A stretch of 64,000 bases of DNA, taken from contig NZ_JADKCX010000012.1 of the NCBI RefSeq assembly GCF_016718685.1, positions 1 through 64,000 of the forward strand. The letters are read 5' to 3'. Origin of the DNA: Haliscomenobacter sp. (GTDB lineage: Bacteria > Bacteroidota > Bacteroidia > Chitinophagales > Saprospiraceae). A model generated the notes under the pieces. That model did no database searches and was not told where the DNA came from. It was given only the letters and a program-made list of their open reading frames with translations. Shown here in pieces: positions 48,624-58,540 of this stretch (position 1 is its first letter; every line of letters starts with the position of its first letter). The position numbers were made by a program, and so were the translations under genes.

Positions 48624-49728
48624 ATGCTACAGGTAGATTTTCCTGACACGCGTTACGAAGAATGGATTGCCCAATTAGAGAAAGACCTCAAAGGCAAACC
48701 CTGGACCGACTTGCAATGGCAGCTCGGCGAAGACATCGTTGTTGACCCATTTTACCATCCCGACAATTACTTCCCGCAGCGTTCCGCGCTAAGCGGTCAA
48801 CGCAGCAACAACCACTGGGAAATTGGGGAATACATCACGGTAATTGACCCCAAAACAGGCAACCTTGAACTCTTGGAAGCCCTGGATGGCGGAGCTGAAG
48901 CCCTGGAACTAGTTTTCACTAAAGCGCCCAGTGCTGAAGAGCTGTCCATCCTGCTGCAAGGTGTTCAATTGGAGTACATCTCCCTACATGTCGTAGAAAA
49001 TTATGCTGAAAAAAATCCCCTACATATCCTGAAAGCATTGCGCGCGTTTGCCGTCGAGGTTGGGCTTGATCCTTCCAAAGTACGTGGCTCCATTGAGGGT
49101 ACAGAAGCCAGGTTTTTGGCCGGAATCATCCCTTGGGCTAGCCATGAATTGCCCGCTTTCAAAACCTGCCTGGTCAATGGGCGGAGCTTATCTGGAGCAA
49201 ATAATGCCCATGAATTGGCTGCTCTGTTACAGTTGGGGAATCAAATCATCGCCCAATTAGGAGAAGCAGGAATTGCTCCAGCCGAAGTTGCCCCGGCCCT
49301 TCAGTTTTCAGTAGCCATTGGCAAAAGTTTTTTTGGAAATCGCCAAACTACGCGCCCTGCGACTGCTCTGGCAAAATGTACTCAAGGCTTATGGCGTACA
49401 AACTTCAGCGCTGGAAATAGCGGCTCATTTTGCTCCTGCTTCACAAGATGAACATCCCAATACCAACCTGATTCGGGCGGCAACGCAGGCCATGTCGGCG
49501 GTAATTGGTGGCGCCAACCAGTTGTATGTTTTGCCTTCCAATGCCAGTCTTCACGAGTCCCCTACCCCGTTCACCCGGCGAATTGCCCGCAACGTGCAGC
49601 ACCTTCTACGCCTGGAAAGCCATCTGGATAAAGTGATTGACCCCGCAGCGGGTAGTTATTACATTGAAAAATTGACGGAAGAATTGGCACATAAAGCCTG
49701 GGCCATTTTTCAACAAAATGGCAATTGA
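48624..49728 (+). CDS. mutA: Methylmalonyl-CoA mutase small subunit (one frameshift)
   Basis: The start at 48624 gives LQVDFPDTRYEEWIAQLEKD, the usual lead-in (EEWxxxxEKDLKGK) of the small, catalytically silent subunit of methylmalonyl-CoA mutase. The TIM-barrel part shows TGNLELLEALDGGAEALELV, FAVEVGLDPSKVRGSIEG, then after a shift near 49325 VFLEIAKLRALRLLWQNVLK, NLIRAATQAMSAVIGGANQL and VIDPAAGSYYIEKLTEELA. At about 368 residues it lacks a B12-binding domain, as short small subunits do. The large subunit gene mutB, which normally follows, is not in the window: the next gene is unrelated and begins 70 bases on. Confidence 0.85.
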
Positions 49729-49780
49729 CTAAGTTTTAAGTCAAACAACTAAAAAAAGCGTTTATTTTCCGTTTTGTCTT

Positions 49781-49788
49781 TATCTTTG
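49781..49788 (+). promoter_or_regulatory. Promoter -7 element for the PD40 protein
   Basis: TATCTTTG matches TAnnTTTG and stands 10 bases before the ATG at 49799, which would give a very short leader. The gene therefore has its own promoter rather than reading from mutA. Confidence 0.5.
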
Positions 49789-49798
49789 TAGCAAAAAC

Positions 49799-52092
49799 AT
49801 GAGCTTGCGCCCATATTTTTGTAGTGTATTGCTGGTTTTGCTCAGCGTTGCCGGGTTTTCCCAGGTCAAAAAAGGATATAAATTTTTGGCCAAAAAATTA
49901 CCCCGCTGCACGTGCTGCCTTCCTCAAACAATACCAACACCCGGTATATGCTGCAGGGGTACACACTGGCCTGGTGCAAATTCGCCTGGAGGAAGAAGAA
50001 AAACGCTTGGATAGTTTGTTCAAACTCGCAGATCAGCTCTATTTAGCTGTTGAAAAATGGGAGTCCCTCAGCTCCAAATCACGCAAAAATTATTCAAAAA
50101 AGCAAGGTAGATACCGCCAGATTCCGCGAATTGCTAACGGAAATTGAAAGAAGGGCATTGGTACAATACCACGATAGCACCGGAATTCTGGTTTTTGATC
50201 AACACCTGAATCAGTTCCCCGATACACCTTCCTTGGCCATCTTCCAGCAACGCGAGGAATTGCGGGCCAAAATGGTGGCCTGGCATTTAAAATCCTTAAA
50301 GCAAGCCAATTACGCCATCCTGGACGCCTTGTACAACCACCATTATGACCTGCTCTCTCAGCGCGGCAAACGGTATCCCGATTATGTGTATTCTTTCATT
50401 TTGGATGCATTCGTCAAGGAGCACACTTACCGCAATTTGGCCACTTTTGTCAAAGAACAACCGGGACATTGGTTTTCGGAAGCCTGTTGGTCCGAACAGG
50501 CCGTGGAGGTTTTGCACCAAGACAGTGTACAGTTGGCGCTTGGTTTTTTACGGCAGTACCCCTATTTCATTTTGGACGATTGGATGGACCTCCACATCAA
50601 TCGTTTGACCAATGATGGCCTCTTGATCGACAGTACAGAATATACCCTGTCAGAATGGACTCAAATTCAAGAACTGAGCCTGGGTTGGGACCTGATGAAA
50701 CAACTCCGCAGTGGCAAACGTACACCCAGTTATGACCAGGATCTGTTGCGCTATTTACAAATTACCGCTCCTTCCAAACGAGGTTACGACCTCTTTCGCC
50801 TGGCGCTATCGGCCTACCAACGTCGGGCAGCCTGGGACAAAGCCATCCATTTGTTAAAAACGACCCAGCAGCTTTATCCAGATGTCATGCCCCCTGATTG
50901 TGACAAGCGGTATTTGTTTTATACGTCTAAAGATGAGTGGTTCAAAACGGCCATTGACATCATGCAGCGGCCAGCCGACGGCTTCAGTATTGAACTCGTA
51001 CCGGGTTTGAGTCAAGCCGAGCGGGAGGAACTTGCGCCCGTGTTTTCGCCCGATGGCCGCAGCCTGTACTTGGCGCTCGAAAATGGGCGCAATGGTTTGG
51101 ATGTATTTATCTCCCATTTCGATCCTCAACAAAATCTATGGCAAACGCCGGAACGTGTTGAATCATTGAGCAGTGCAGCAGATGACATTCCTTACAGCAT
51201 TACCCGCGATGGTCGCGAATTTTTAATAGCCCAAGGGGGCAAATTGATGATGAGTACCTACGGGGCGAGTGATTGGCAGAAACCGTTTGGCTTACCCCTT
51301 ACGGTGAATGAATTCCCTTGGGTGGGGCGAGCCACCTTATCTCCTGATGGCCGCTGCCTGATTTTTGAAGGTTCTGGCAATAAGAAAGAGGCCCATGAGG
51401 TCGAGCCTCCTTTTATTCATTTGTTCCGCATGGTCAAAGGAGAAAGTAGGTTTGGCTGGGGAAATCCACAAATTATGGCTTCGTTAATCATCGAAGGAGG
51501 AGAAGAACGGAATCCAAGTTTTGGCCCTGATGGCAACTTGTACTTCATTGCCGATCGTTGGCCCGGCCTGGGGCAGGGTGATGTGTTTGTGACCCGTTCG
51601 ACCAAAGAGGATTGGAGTGAATGGACCAAACCGGAAAACCTGGGGAAAGAGGTAAACACGCTGGGGAATGAAAACCACTGGCTGAGTATCGCCCCGGATA
51701 ATACCAGTGCCATTTTTGCCACCGATGAATTGTCCAAAAAACACGAAAGTGAGCTGTACAGCATGGGGTTACCCAGTGTTGCCAAAGCGGAAAAACGCCA
51801 GATTCTGAACCTGCCCGTGGGCAATATTGGACAACATTTGTCCCCACCCAAACGGCGAGAAATGGTGCTGCAAATCCGGGATGCCGCCACCGATCAACTG
51901 ATCAGTGAAATAAAACCACAAGGGGAAAGCCGCTTCATCGTATCCCTTCCTGGCTCCTGGGCCAAAATTCGTTATCAGGTTTTTGAATCTGTAAAAAGTA
52001 AGGTTCCTCTAACCCAGATTGGAGAATACGTGCTCAAGCCAGGTGGGTTGCAAGAATTGCCCAGAACTCATTCTTTTGCAAGCGAGGGTTAA
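49799..52092 (+). CDS. Secreted TPR-like/PD40 propeller protein (frameshifts near the start)
   Basis: A signal peptide (FCSVLLVLLSVAGFSQ) starts the protein. Residues about 20-370 are helical (ARAAFLKQYQHPVYAAG; RAAWDKAIHLLKTTQQLYP), TPR-like. The C-terminal half has WD40-like PD40 repeats (ELAPVFSPDGRSLYLALENG, RATLSPDGRCLIFEGSGN, RNPSFGPDGNLYFIADR, HWLSIAPDNTSAIFATDE) forming a propeller, and a final beta-rich 90 residues. The layout is the one seen before OmpA domains in Bacteroidota envelope proteins, but no OmpA domain follows here. Frameshifts lie near 49905 and 50110. Periplasmic or outer-membrane-associated. Confidence 0.75.
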
Positions 52093-52105
52093 ACTTAAAT
52101 CTGAG

Positions 52106-52519
52106 TTAATGACATTGATCGCACTGCCCCCGAATGACCAAATGGGTTTCTGAAACCGAAAAACCGGGCGGCGGCGCAATTTTTGGTGCAGCAATATCTT
52201 CTACACAGATGGTTTTGCCACAGGTATCACAATGGAAGTGGGCGTGATGGTCGTGGTGCGCACCTTGCCCGCAATCGTGCTGGCACAGGGCGTATTTTTG
52301 TTTGTCGGTACCATCCATCGCCTTGTGGATCAAGCCCTGTTCTTCAAACGTACGCAAGGTACGGTACAGCGTAATACGGTCTACTTTGCCCAACTGCTGC
52401 TCCAGGTCGTTTTGCGACAAAGCTTCGGCACGGGCCAAAAACAAGTCCAACACCTTCGTCCGCATGTCGGTAAGGCGTAGTTGGTGCGATTTTAACAAAT
52501 GTTGAGCGTTGCTTGCCAC
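52106..52519 (-). CDS. Fur-family metalloregulator (Zur-like)
   Basis: I choose GTG at 52519 because the promoter box TACCTTTG (52541-52548) lies too close to the upstream TTG at 52543. The 137 residues hold a winged helix (HQLRLTDMRTKVLDLFLARA, VDRITLYRTLRTFEEQGLI), then a metal-rich region (CQHDCGQGAHHDHHAHFHC, DTCGKTICVED) and a second Cys pair (RGQCDQCH). The CxxC pairs bind structural zinc; the His cluster is a sensory site. Its position, divergent from a TonB receptor with a palindrome between them, fits a zinc-sensing Zur. Iron or peroxide sensing cannot be excluded. Confidence 0.85.
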   Translation of the reverse strand: MASNAQHLLKSHQLRLTDMRTKVLDLFLARAEALSQNDLEQQLGKVDRITLYRTLRTFEEQGLIHKAMDGTDKQKYALCQHDCGQGAHHDHHAHFHCDTCGKTICVEDIAAPKIAPPPGFSVSETHLVIRGQCDQCH

Positions 52520-52540
52520 GGGTAATGTTTTGAACTGGGA

Positions 52541-52548
52541 CAAAGGTA
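52541..52548 (-). promoter_or_regulatory. Promoter -7 element of the Fur-family gene
   Basis: On the minus strand it reads TACCTTTG. It would start transcription near 52534 and leave GTG 52519 as the first usable start codon. Confidence 0.6.
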
Positions 52549-52626
52549 CAGCAGTTTTTTATATACTGTCGGGGTCTGATGTACACAAAGTTTCAAAAAA
52601 TCAATCCAAAAAAATAAACAAGCTAA

Positions 52627-52659
52627 ATGAAACATTGTTGCATAAAAAGAATAACTTTG
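52627..52659 (+). promoter_or_regulatory. Palindromic operator and promoter of the TonB receptor
   Basis: ATGAAACATTGTTGCAT at 52627-52643 is an 8-1-8 palindrome with one mismatch, the layout of Fur/Zur boxes. TAACTTTG at 52652-52659 is a Bacteroidota -7 box, 22 bases before the receptor's ATG. The palindrome covers the expected -33 region, so a bound regulator would block the promoter. Confidence 0.6.
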
Positions 52660-52681
52660 TCTAAGCTTTGAGAAAAAGAGT

Positions 52682-55011
52682 ATGAAGAATATAGTTTTTG
52701 GCTTGTTTGGGATGCTATTGCTGTCTCATTTTTTACCCATCACCCTACAAGCGCAGGGATGTAACCTGAGCTTGCGCGGACAAGTATTGAATGCCGACAC
52801 GGGTCTACCCATGGCTTACGCAGGAATTGTCATTAAAGAAACCAGCCAAGGGGTACAAAGTGACGAGCACGGCCACTATCAGCTCAACAACATCTGCCCC
52901 GGAGAATATACCGTTGTTTGTAGCCATTTGGGGTGCGACCACGCGGAACAAAAACTCAATTTGCGCAGCAATATGGTGCTCGACATCGCCATGAAAGAAA
53001 ATGCGCTTACCCTGGAAAACCTGGTCGTTACGGGAACTACCAGCAAAAAAGCCGGAACCCAGACCTCCTCCGAATTGAGTGGGGTAGAATTGGATGCAGG
53101 TAGAGGCTTAGGCCTTGGCGAAAGCCTCAAACGTTTGAGCGGCGTAAGTACCCTCAACACCGGAGCAACGATCAGCAAACCCGTCATTCAGGGTTTGCAC
53201 AGCAACCGCATCCTGATTTTTAACAACGGTGTGCGCCTGGAAGGACAACAATGGGGCAATGAACACGCCCCGGAAGTAGACCCCTTCACCGCAGAACGCA
53301 TCACGGTGGTAAAAGGCGCCGCCAGTGTCCGTTACGGCGCTGATGCTTTGGGCGGAATCATCCTGCTGGAGCCCAAACCCATTCGCCGCGATCCCGGTAT
53401 TGGTGGGGAGTTGCATTTACAAGGGTTTAGCAATGGCCGCAGCGGAATTGTCTCCAACATGTTGGAGGGCAAATTGGCTAAACTCCCGCTCAGCGGCCGA
53501 ATCCAGGGCACACTCAAACGAGCAGGCAATCTGCAAACGCCCAATTATTACCTCAACAATACAGGCGTAAGTGAATCCAATTTTTCTTGGATTGCCAAAT
53601 ACCAACCAGAAAACTGGGTGCTCGAAACTTTCTATTCCCGCTTTTTTACCCAACTGGGCATCTTGCGGGACTCCCATATTGGCAATTTAACCGATCTGGA
53701 AAATGCCATTGAGCGTGGTCGTCCCCTCCAAGATGGGGATTTTAGTTATGAACTGGGTCGCCCTTTGCAAAAGGTCATGCACGAAACCTTCCGCATCAAA
53801 GCGGCGCATGCTTTGTCGGAATCCAGCAAACTATCGCTGCAATTGAGCAGGCAGTTCAATCGTAGGCAGGAATTTGACGCGCACCGCCGCTTCAATCCAC
53901 TTCCCGAAACCCTGGACGATCCCAGTATCGAGTTTGAAATCACCACCTGGGCGGCTGAACTCAATTGGGACCACCGCCTGGGTCGCAACTGGCGTGGTGC
54001 CCTGGGTTCCAATACCCAATCTCAGGTCAATACTGTTGACCGGGGAGCGCGTATCCCCAATTTTGACAACCTGGATTGGGGCTTTATTGGACAGAGCGGC
54101 ATTTTAAAAGCGGTAGCCCCTGGGAGTTTGAATTCGGTTTGCGTTACGATTTACGGCATTTACACGTAGCCGAACAAGGCACAACCAACCTCAACGAAGA
54201 CCGAAATTTTCAAAACTGGTCGGGCTCACTTGGACTACTTTATGCCTTCGATGAACATTGGAAAATGCGCTTCAACACGGGTTCGGCCTGGCGCTCGCCC
54301 TTGGTCAATGAGTTGTTTAGCAGCGGAGTTCACCACGGTTCAGCCAGTTACGAAGAAGGCAATCCCAACCTGCAACCCGAACGAGGGTTCAACAATAGCC
54401 TGACGCTGGAAGGAACCCACCACGATCAGTGGAGTTTGGCTCTGACGGCCTATTACAATTTGATCCAGGACTTCATTTATTTGCAACCCCGGGGAGAAGC
54501 ACAATTGACCATTCGGGGTGCCTTTCCCGCTTTTGATTACCGTCAAGCCGATGCGCGCCTGATGGGTATTGATTGGACGGCAGAATGCAAACTCTACAAA
54601 AACTTGCGCTTTGAATCAAAAGCTACGTTGTTAAACGGCTGGAATCGGGAACTGGAGGATCACCTGATTTTTATGCCTCCACTGCGTTTTGAACAAGGAT
54701 TGAAATTGGGTTTTAATGAAAAAAAACACCCGGATCATCCTTCTTTTGTCCGCATCAGTGTACTCACAGTCATGCAACAGCGTCTTGCGCCAGCAAGCGA
54801 CTATGCGGCTCCGCCGCCGGGGTTTACCCGGGTAGATGCGGAATTTTTTCACACCCTGGAATGGGGCAAACAGCGCCTGGAACTGGGAATCTCGGTGTTT
54901 AACCTATTCAATATTGAGTACCGCGAGTACCTGAACCGGTTCCGGTATTTCAGCGCCGAAATGGGACGAAACTTGGGCATACGCCTTAAGCTGCCTTTTA
55001 ATTTTTCTTGA
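52682..55011 (+). CDS. TonB-dependent receptor, probable zinc uptake (one frameshift)
   Basis: A signal peptide (LLLSHFLPITLQAQ) is followed by a carboxypeptidase-like domain (LSLRGQVLNADTGLPMAYAG, YTVVCSHLGCDHAEQKL), then the plug (LKRLSGVSTLNTGATISKPV, IQGLHSNRILIFNNGVRLEG, ITVVKGAASVRYGADALGG) and a beta barrel ending NLGIRLKLPFNFS with the terminal aromatic. The plug sequence QQWGNEHAPEVDPF with histidine and acidic residues is typical of ZnuD-like receptors. A frameshift near 54110 splits the barrel. Divergent position to a Zur-like regulator and the shared operator make zinc the likely substrate, by inference. Corrected length about 775. Confidence 0.85.
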
Positions 55012-55028
55012 CGATAAAAACAAAAACT

Positions 55029-55622
55029 ATGAAAATCATTGCTTTAAAGATGCCGCTATTGGCATTATTGGTAATTGCTATGCTCAGTTGTGAAAAGGAT
55101 GACGACAACGGACCTGACAATGAGCAGGAATTGATCACGACCATTTCCCTAAAATTCACGGGTGGTGGTCAAACGGTCACTTTTACCGCTGAAGACAAGG
55201 ATGGTGATGGTGGGGCAGCTCCGGTGATTCAAGCCATCACCCTCAAGGCCAATACGGATTACACCCTTTCGGTCTCCTTTCTGGATGCCTCCAAGACACC
55301 TACCGAAGACATTACGACCGAAGTAAAGGCTGAAAGCAACGACCACCTGGTTTGTTATGTGGCAACGGGTCCAATGGGGGCTCCACAAATCCAGGATACC
55401 GATGCTGGGGGTAAACCTCTGGGACTGGAAAGTAAATTTAAAACCGGGGCTGCTGGTGCGGGTTCTTTCAAAGTTACCCTCAAACACGAAGCCGATAAAG
55501 GCAATGCCAATGCCTGTAGTACCGGAGAAACGGATGCGGAGGCCACCTTTAACGTAACATACAATAAAAAAACAGGACACGGCATACCGTGTCCTGTTTT
55601 TATACTTACTCAGGTAATATGA
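55029..55622 (+). CDS. Lipoprotein partner of the TonB receptor
   Basis: I choose ATG at 55029 (MKIIALKMPLLALLVIAMLSC), which gives a lipobox cysteine at residue 21; it overlaps nothing and starts 18 bases after the receptor stop. The mature part begins EKDDDNGPDNEQELITTISL and is a beta-rich domain with an acidic linker (TFTAEDKDGDGG). Small lipoproteins of this kind commonly follow Bacteroidota metal receptors. The open frame runs through a strong terminator hairpin (55569-55600). One base too many near 55560 would explain this, since another frame ends VTIQ just before the hairpin, so the true end is probably about 55568. Confidence 0.75.
   Translation: MKIIALKMPLLALLVIAMLSCEKDDDNGPDNEQELITTISLKFTGGGQTVTFTAEDKDGDGGAAPVIQAITLKANTDYTLSVSFLDASKTPTEDITTEVKAESNDHLVCYVATGPMGAPQIQDTDAGGKPLGLESKFKTGAAGAGSFKVTLKHEADKGNANACSTGETDAEATFNVTYNKKTGHGIPCPVFILTQVI
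55569..55605 (+). terminator. Intrinsic terminator of the zinc-uptake operon
   Basis: AAAACAGGACACGG and CCGTGTCCTGTTTT pair perfectly over 14 bases around a 4-base loop, ending in a T run. It lies inside the apparent lipoprotein frame, which argues that the coding region ends just before it. Confidence 0.9.
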
Positions 55623-55625
55623 ATC

Positions 55626-55653
55626 GGGGGACTGTGATTACAGGCCCCTTTTT
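55626..55653 (+). terminator. Second hairpin terminator
   Basis: GGGG-A-CTGT pairs with ACAG-G-CCCC around GATT, followed by six T residues. It is a back-up to the terminator at 55569 and separates the operon from the convergent terC-like gene. Confidence 0.6.
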
Positions 55654-56456
55654 TATAGTTTTTTCATCAAGCCATCTTCTACGGCTTCTTCTCCTAAGCC
55701 ATGCAATTGAATGGGTTGTTTTTTCTTTTTGCGCGCGCGCATGTTGATCAATTCGATCACCAAGGAGAAGGCCATGGCAAAGTACAGGTATCCTTTATCG
55801 AACTTTTGGTGAAAACCCTCCGCCACCAACATCGTGCCGATCATGATCAAAAAACCCAAAGCCAAAACCTGGAGAGAGGGGTGGTTGTTGACAAAATTGC
55901 TAATGCGCCCGGCAAAAGCCAACATCACCACCATTGAAATGATCACGGCCATTACCATCACTGAAATTTCCTTAACCAGGCCTACCGCAGTGAGAATCGA
56001 ATCGAAAGAAAACACCATGTCGACCAGGATAATTTGAACAATTACCCCACTCAGGGTAGCACGGCCTTTGATGTCGTGCTCTTGGGTTTCTACTTCCAAT
56101 TTATGGAATAGTTCATTGGTACTCTTGGCAATCAGGAACAATCCGCCTGCCATCAGAATCAAGTCCTTCACACTAATGCCCAGAGGATGTCCAAGTTGAT
56201 TTCGAACAAAATCAATGGAAAAAAGCGGCTTGGTCAAGGTAATGATCCAGGTGATGGTAAACAACAATCCCAAACGAAAAAACAGGGCCAGTATCAGCCC
56301 TAAATTACGGGCTTTGGGGCGTTCTGCAAGCGGAAGTTTATTGGAAACGATGGAAATAAAGATCACGTTATCAATACCCAGTACGATCTCCAGAGCGGTT
56401 AGGGTAAGTAGGCTGATCCAAAATTCCGGTTGAGCCATGCTGGCAAAAAAATCCAT
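55653..56456 (-). CDS. TerC-family integral membrane protein
   Basis: The 267-residue protein has seven or so membrane helices with the family's acidic motifs in membrane: ALEIVLGIDNVIFISIV near the N-terminus and VDMVFSFDSILTAVGL in the second half. TerC-like proteins (also Alx, YoaE) are thought to export or handle metal ions such as Mn2+ in the inner membrane, partly linked to protein secretion or tellurite resistance. The C-terminal tail is cytosolic and Lys-rich. Stand-alone and intact. Confidence 0.93.
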   Translation of the reverse strand: MDFFASMAQPEFWISLLTLTALEIVLGIDNVIFISIVSNKLPLAERPKARNLGLILALFFRLGLLFTITWIITLTKPLFSIDFVRNQLGHPLGISVKDLILMAGGLFLIAKSTNELFHKLEVETQEHDIKGRATLSGVIVQIILVDMVFSFDSILTAVGLVKEISVMVMAVIISMVVMLAFAGRISNFVNNHPSLQVLALGFLIMIGTMLVAEGFHQKFDKGYLYFAMAFSLVIELINMRARKKKKQPIQLHGLGEEAVEDGLMKKL

Positions 56457-56529
56457 AGCTAGAATAGTTTAAGTAGGTAACAATTACTATTCAACACCTC
56501 AATGAGGTTGCCGTTCGGGAAATTAATAA

Positions 56530-58527
56530 TTATTCCAAAGTTATAATTTTCAACTCTACCTTTCGATTGAGTTTTTTGAGGTTTTCATCCGTGATTTCCC
56601 CATACCCTTTGAGCGCAATGCGGGTCACCGGATACCCTTTGTCTACCAGATAAAGCGCGATTTTTTTTGCTCTTTTTTCCGAAAGCTCCAAATTGTAGCC
56701 GTTGTCGCCAATGTCATCGGCGTAGCCATCAATTTCGATGCGCTGGATGTCCTTTCCAGCAATGGTGGCTACAAAAGCATCCAGTTTGTCCTGTTCGTTG
56801 AACTCCATTTCGTCGCTGTCGAATTTGAATAAAAAGCTCTTGGTATAGCGCTGGGTTTTGCGCACTTTCATGTTCGTTTTTACGGAATCTTCTTCAATGA
56901 CCTTGGCTTTTTTGGGTTTATCTGAATCCAGAGGAGCCGGTACATTGATTGGTTGCAAGCGCAATTCGAGGGAATAAAAGCGCTGGTTGTCCCAAATTGG
57001 GATGTTGAAATTGCGGTTATACGGCAAATAGCCCTCGACACTCGCTTCGGTGTGCAACAGGGAATTTGAAGACAAACAAATGAAAAAGCGACCGTCTTTA
57101 TCGGTTTGGATGGATTCCCGGTCGGTGATTTTGACGATGGTTTGCAGCGGTTTTTCGCTAAGCGAATCTTTTACAAATCCCTCCACAAACGTCATTGGTT
57201 CACTGTACAGCGGATCCTTGAATTTCACCTGATAAATATCCATTCCGCCAAAGCCCTCCGGGCGATTGGAGGCAAAATAGCCGGTGCGCCCATCAGCAGA
57301 CAAGAAAAAACAGCGCTCCGTAAAGGGCGAGTTGATTTCTGGCCCCAAATTGGTGGGCAGGCCCCAAACGCCTTTTTCATTTAAAAAACTCATAAAAATA
57401 TCCTGATCCCCCAGGCTCAAATGCCCAGTAGACGTAAAGAAAAGGGTACGTCCATCATTAGAGATGAAAGGTGATTCTTCGTCTTCCGCTGTATTGATGT
57501 TTGGCCCCATGTTCTTGGGTGCGCTCCAGTTGCCATCAAGCATTTTATTGCTGTACCAAATATCTGCACCACCCAGTCCACCTTCCCGAATGCTGGAAAA
57601 ATAAAGGGTGCGCCCATCACAACTGATGGCTGCTTGTGATTCCCATTTTTCTGAATTGGGATGGCCCAGGATCGGTTTGACTTCGCGGATTTCGTGGCCT
57701 TCAATTTGGGCTTCCCAAATGTCACATACCCCAATCACATCTTCCCGCTTACAGGCCGTAAAGAACATCCGCCGGCCATCGCGCACCAGGGTACTCATGC
57801 CCTCATCCAATTTCGTATTGAAGGTGTTGCCCACCGCATCTCCCCTGCGCCAGCCATTGACCTCCCGAATGCTGTAGTACAAGTCTTCATCACGCCCAGT
57901 TGCGCTCATGCGGGTGTAAAACAGCAGGGATTGGTCATTGGTCAAACAAGGAAAATACTGGTCGTGTTTGTCGTTGATGTTGGATCCCAGGTTGTAGATG
58001 CTCACGTCTTTAAGCAACACATTGGTATCCTGGGATACGGTGCAAGCCCGGATGTTGTTCGGCAATTTCACCAAATACCCCGATTCTAATTCCTGTTCGT
58101 GCAGCCCATTGGCCGTAAAAGAAAGGGCATCTAACAATTGCAAGCGTTGAAATTGCTGAAAATAGGTTACAGCCCGCATTTTTTGCCCCATTTTGTAATA
58201 CAACTGCCCCACTTCATAATATACCGCCCGCGAGAATTTGGGGCTCATTTCGATCACCTTGAGGTAAGCTGTTAAAGCTTGTTGGAAATTGCCCGTTTGC
58301 TCGAAAGCTGCGGCCATCCCCCGCCGTGCAGCGTGCAGACTGTCGCTGATGGTCAAGGCCTGCTTATACAGCTTGATGGCTTTATTGTATTTTTTTTCCG
58401 TAAATGCAATGTCACCTTCTTTCGTGAATTGGGCGGCCAGGACCAAGCTGGAGGGCTGCCCTTTCAGGCTGCAGAGCGCAAAAAACGAAAAACCAATGAA
58501 AAATAGGAGGGTATGTTTGTAACGCAT
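56530..58527 (-). CDS. OmpA-family protein with TPR and PD40 propeller
   Basis: I place the start at 58527 (MRYKHTLLFFIGFSFFAL); the frame is open 27 codons further, but that part is a translation of a hairpin repeat. After the signal peptide come TPR motifs (GDIAFTEKKYNKAIKLYKQA; ALTAYLKVIEMSPKFSRAVY), a PD40 propeller (CLTNDQSLLFYTRMSATGRD; AAISCDGRTLYFSSIREGG; PFISNDGRTLFFTSTGHL), a carboxypeptidase-like domain (VEGFVKDSLSEKPLQTIVKI) and an OmpA C-terminal domain (FLFKFDSDEMEFNEQDKLDA; IEIDGYADDIGDNGYNLELS) that binds peptidoglycan. The layout is typical of Bacteroidota envelope or gliding/T9SS-related proteins. Intact. Confidence 0.93.
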   Translation of the reverse strand: MRYKHTLLFFIGFSFFALCSLKGQPSSLVLAAQFTKEGDIAFTEKKYNKAIKLYKQALTISDSLHAARRGMAAAFEQTGNFQQALTAYLKVIEMSPKFSRAVYYEVGQLYYKMGQKMRAVTYFQQFQRLQLLDALSFTANGLHEQELESGYLVKLPNNIRACTVSQDTNVLLKDVSIYNLGSNINDKHDQYFPCLTNDQSLLFYTRMSATGRDEDLYYSIREVNGWRRGDAVGNTFNTKLDEGMSTLVRDGRRMFFTACKREDVIGVCDIWEAQIEGHEIREVKPILGHPNSEKWESQAAISCDGRTLYFSSIREGGLGGADIWYSNKMLDGNWSAPKNMGPNINTAEDEESPFISNDGRTLFFTSTGHLSLGDQDIFMSFLNEKGVWGLPTNLGPEINSPFTERCFFLSADGRTGYFASNRPEGFGGMDIYQVKFKDPLYSEPMTFVEGFVKDSLSEKPLQTIVKITDRESIQTDKDGRFFICLSSNSLLHTEASVEGYLPYNRNFNIPIWDNQRFYSLELRLQPINVPAPLDSDKPKKAKVIEEDSVKTNMKVRKTQRYTKSFLFKFDSDEMEFNEQDKLDAFVATIAGKDIQRIEIDGYADDIGDNGYNLELSEKRAKKIALYLVDKGYPVTRIALKGYGEITDENLKKLNRKVELKIITLE

Positions 58528-58540
58528 AAAGGTTTGTTTT

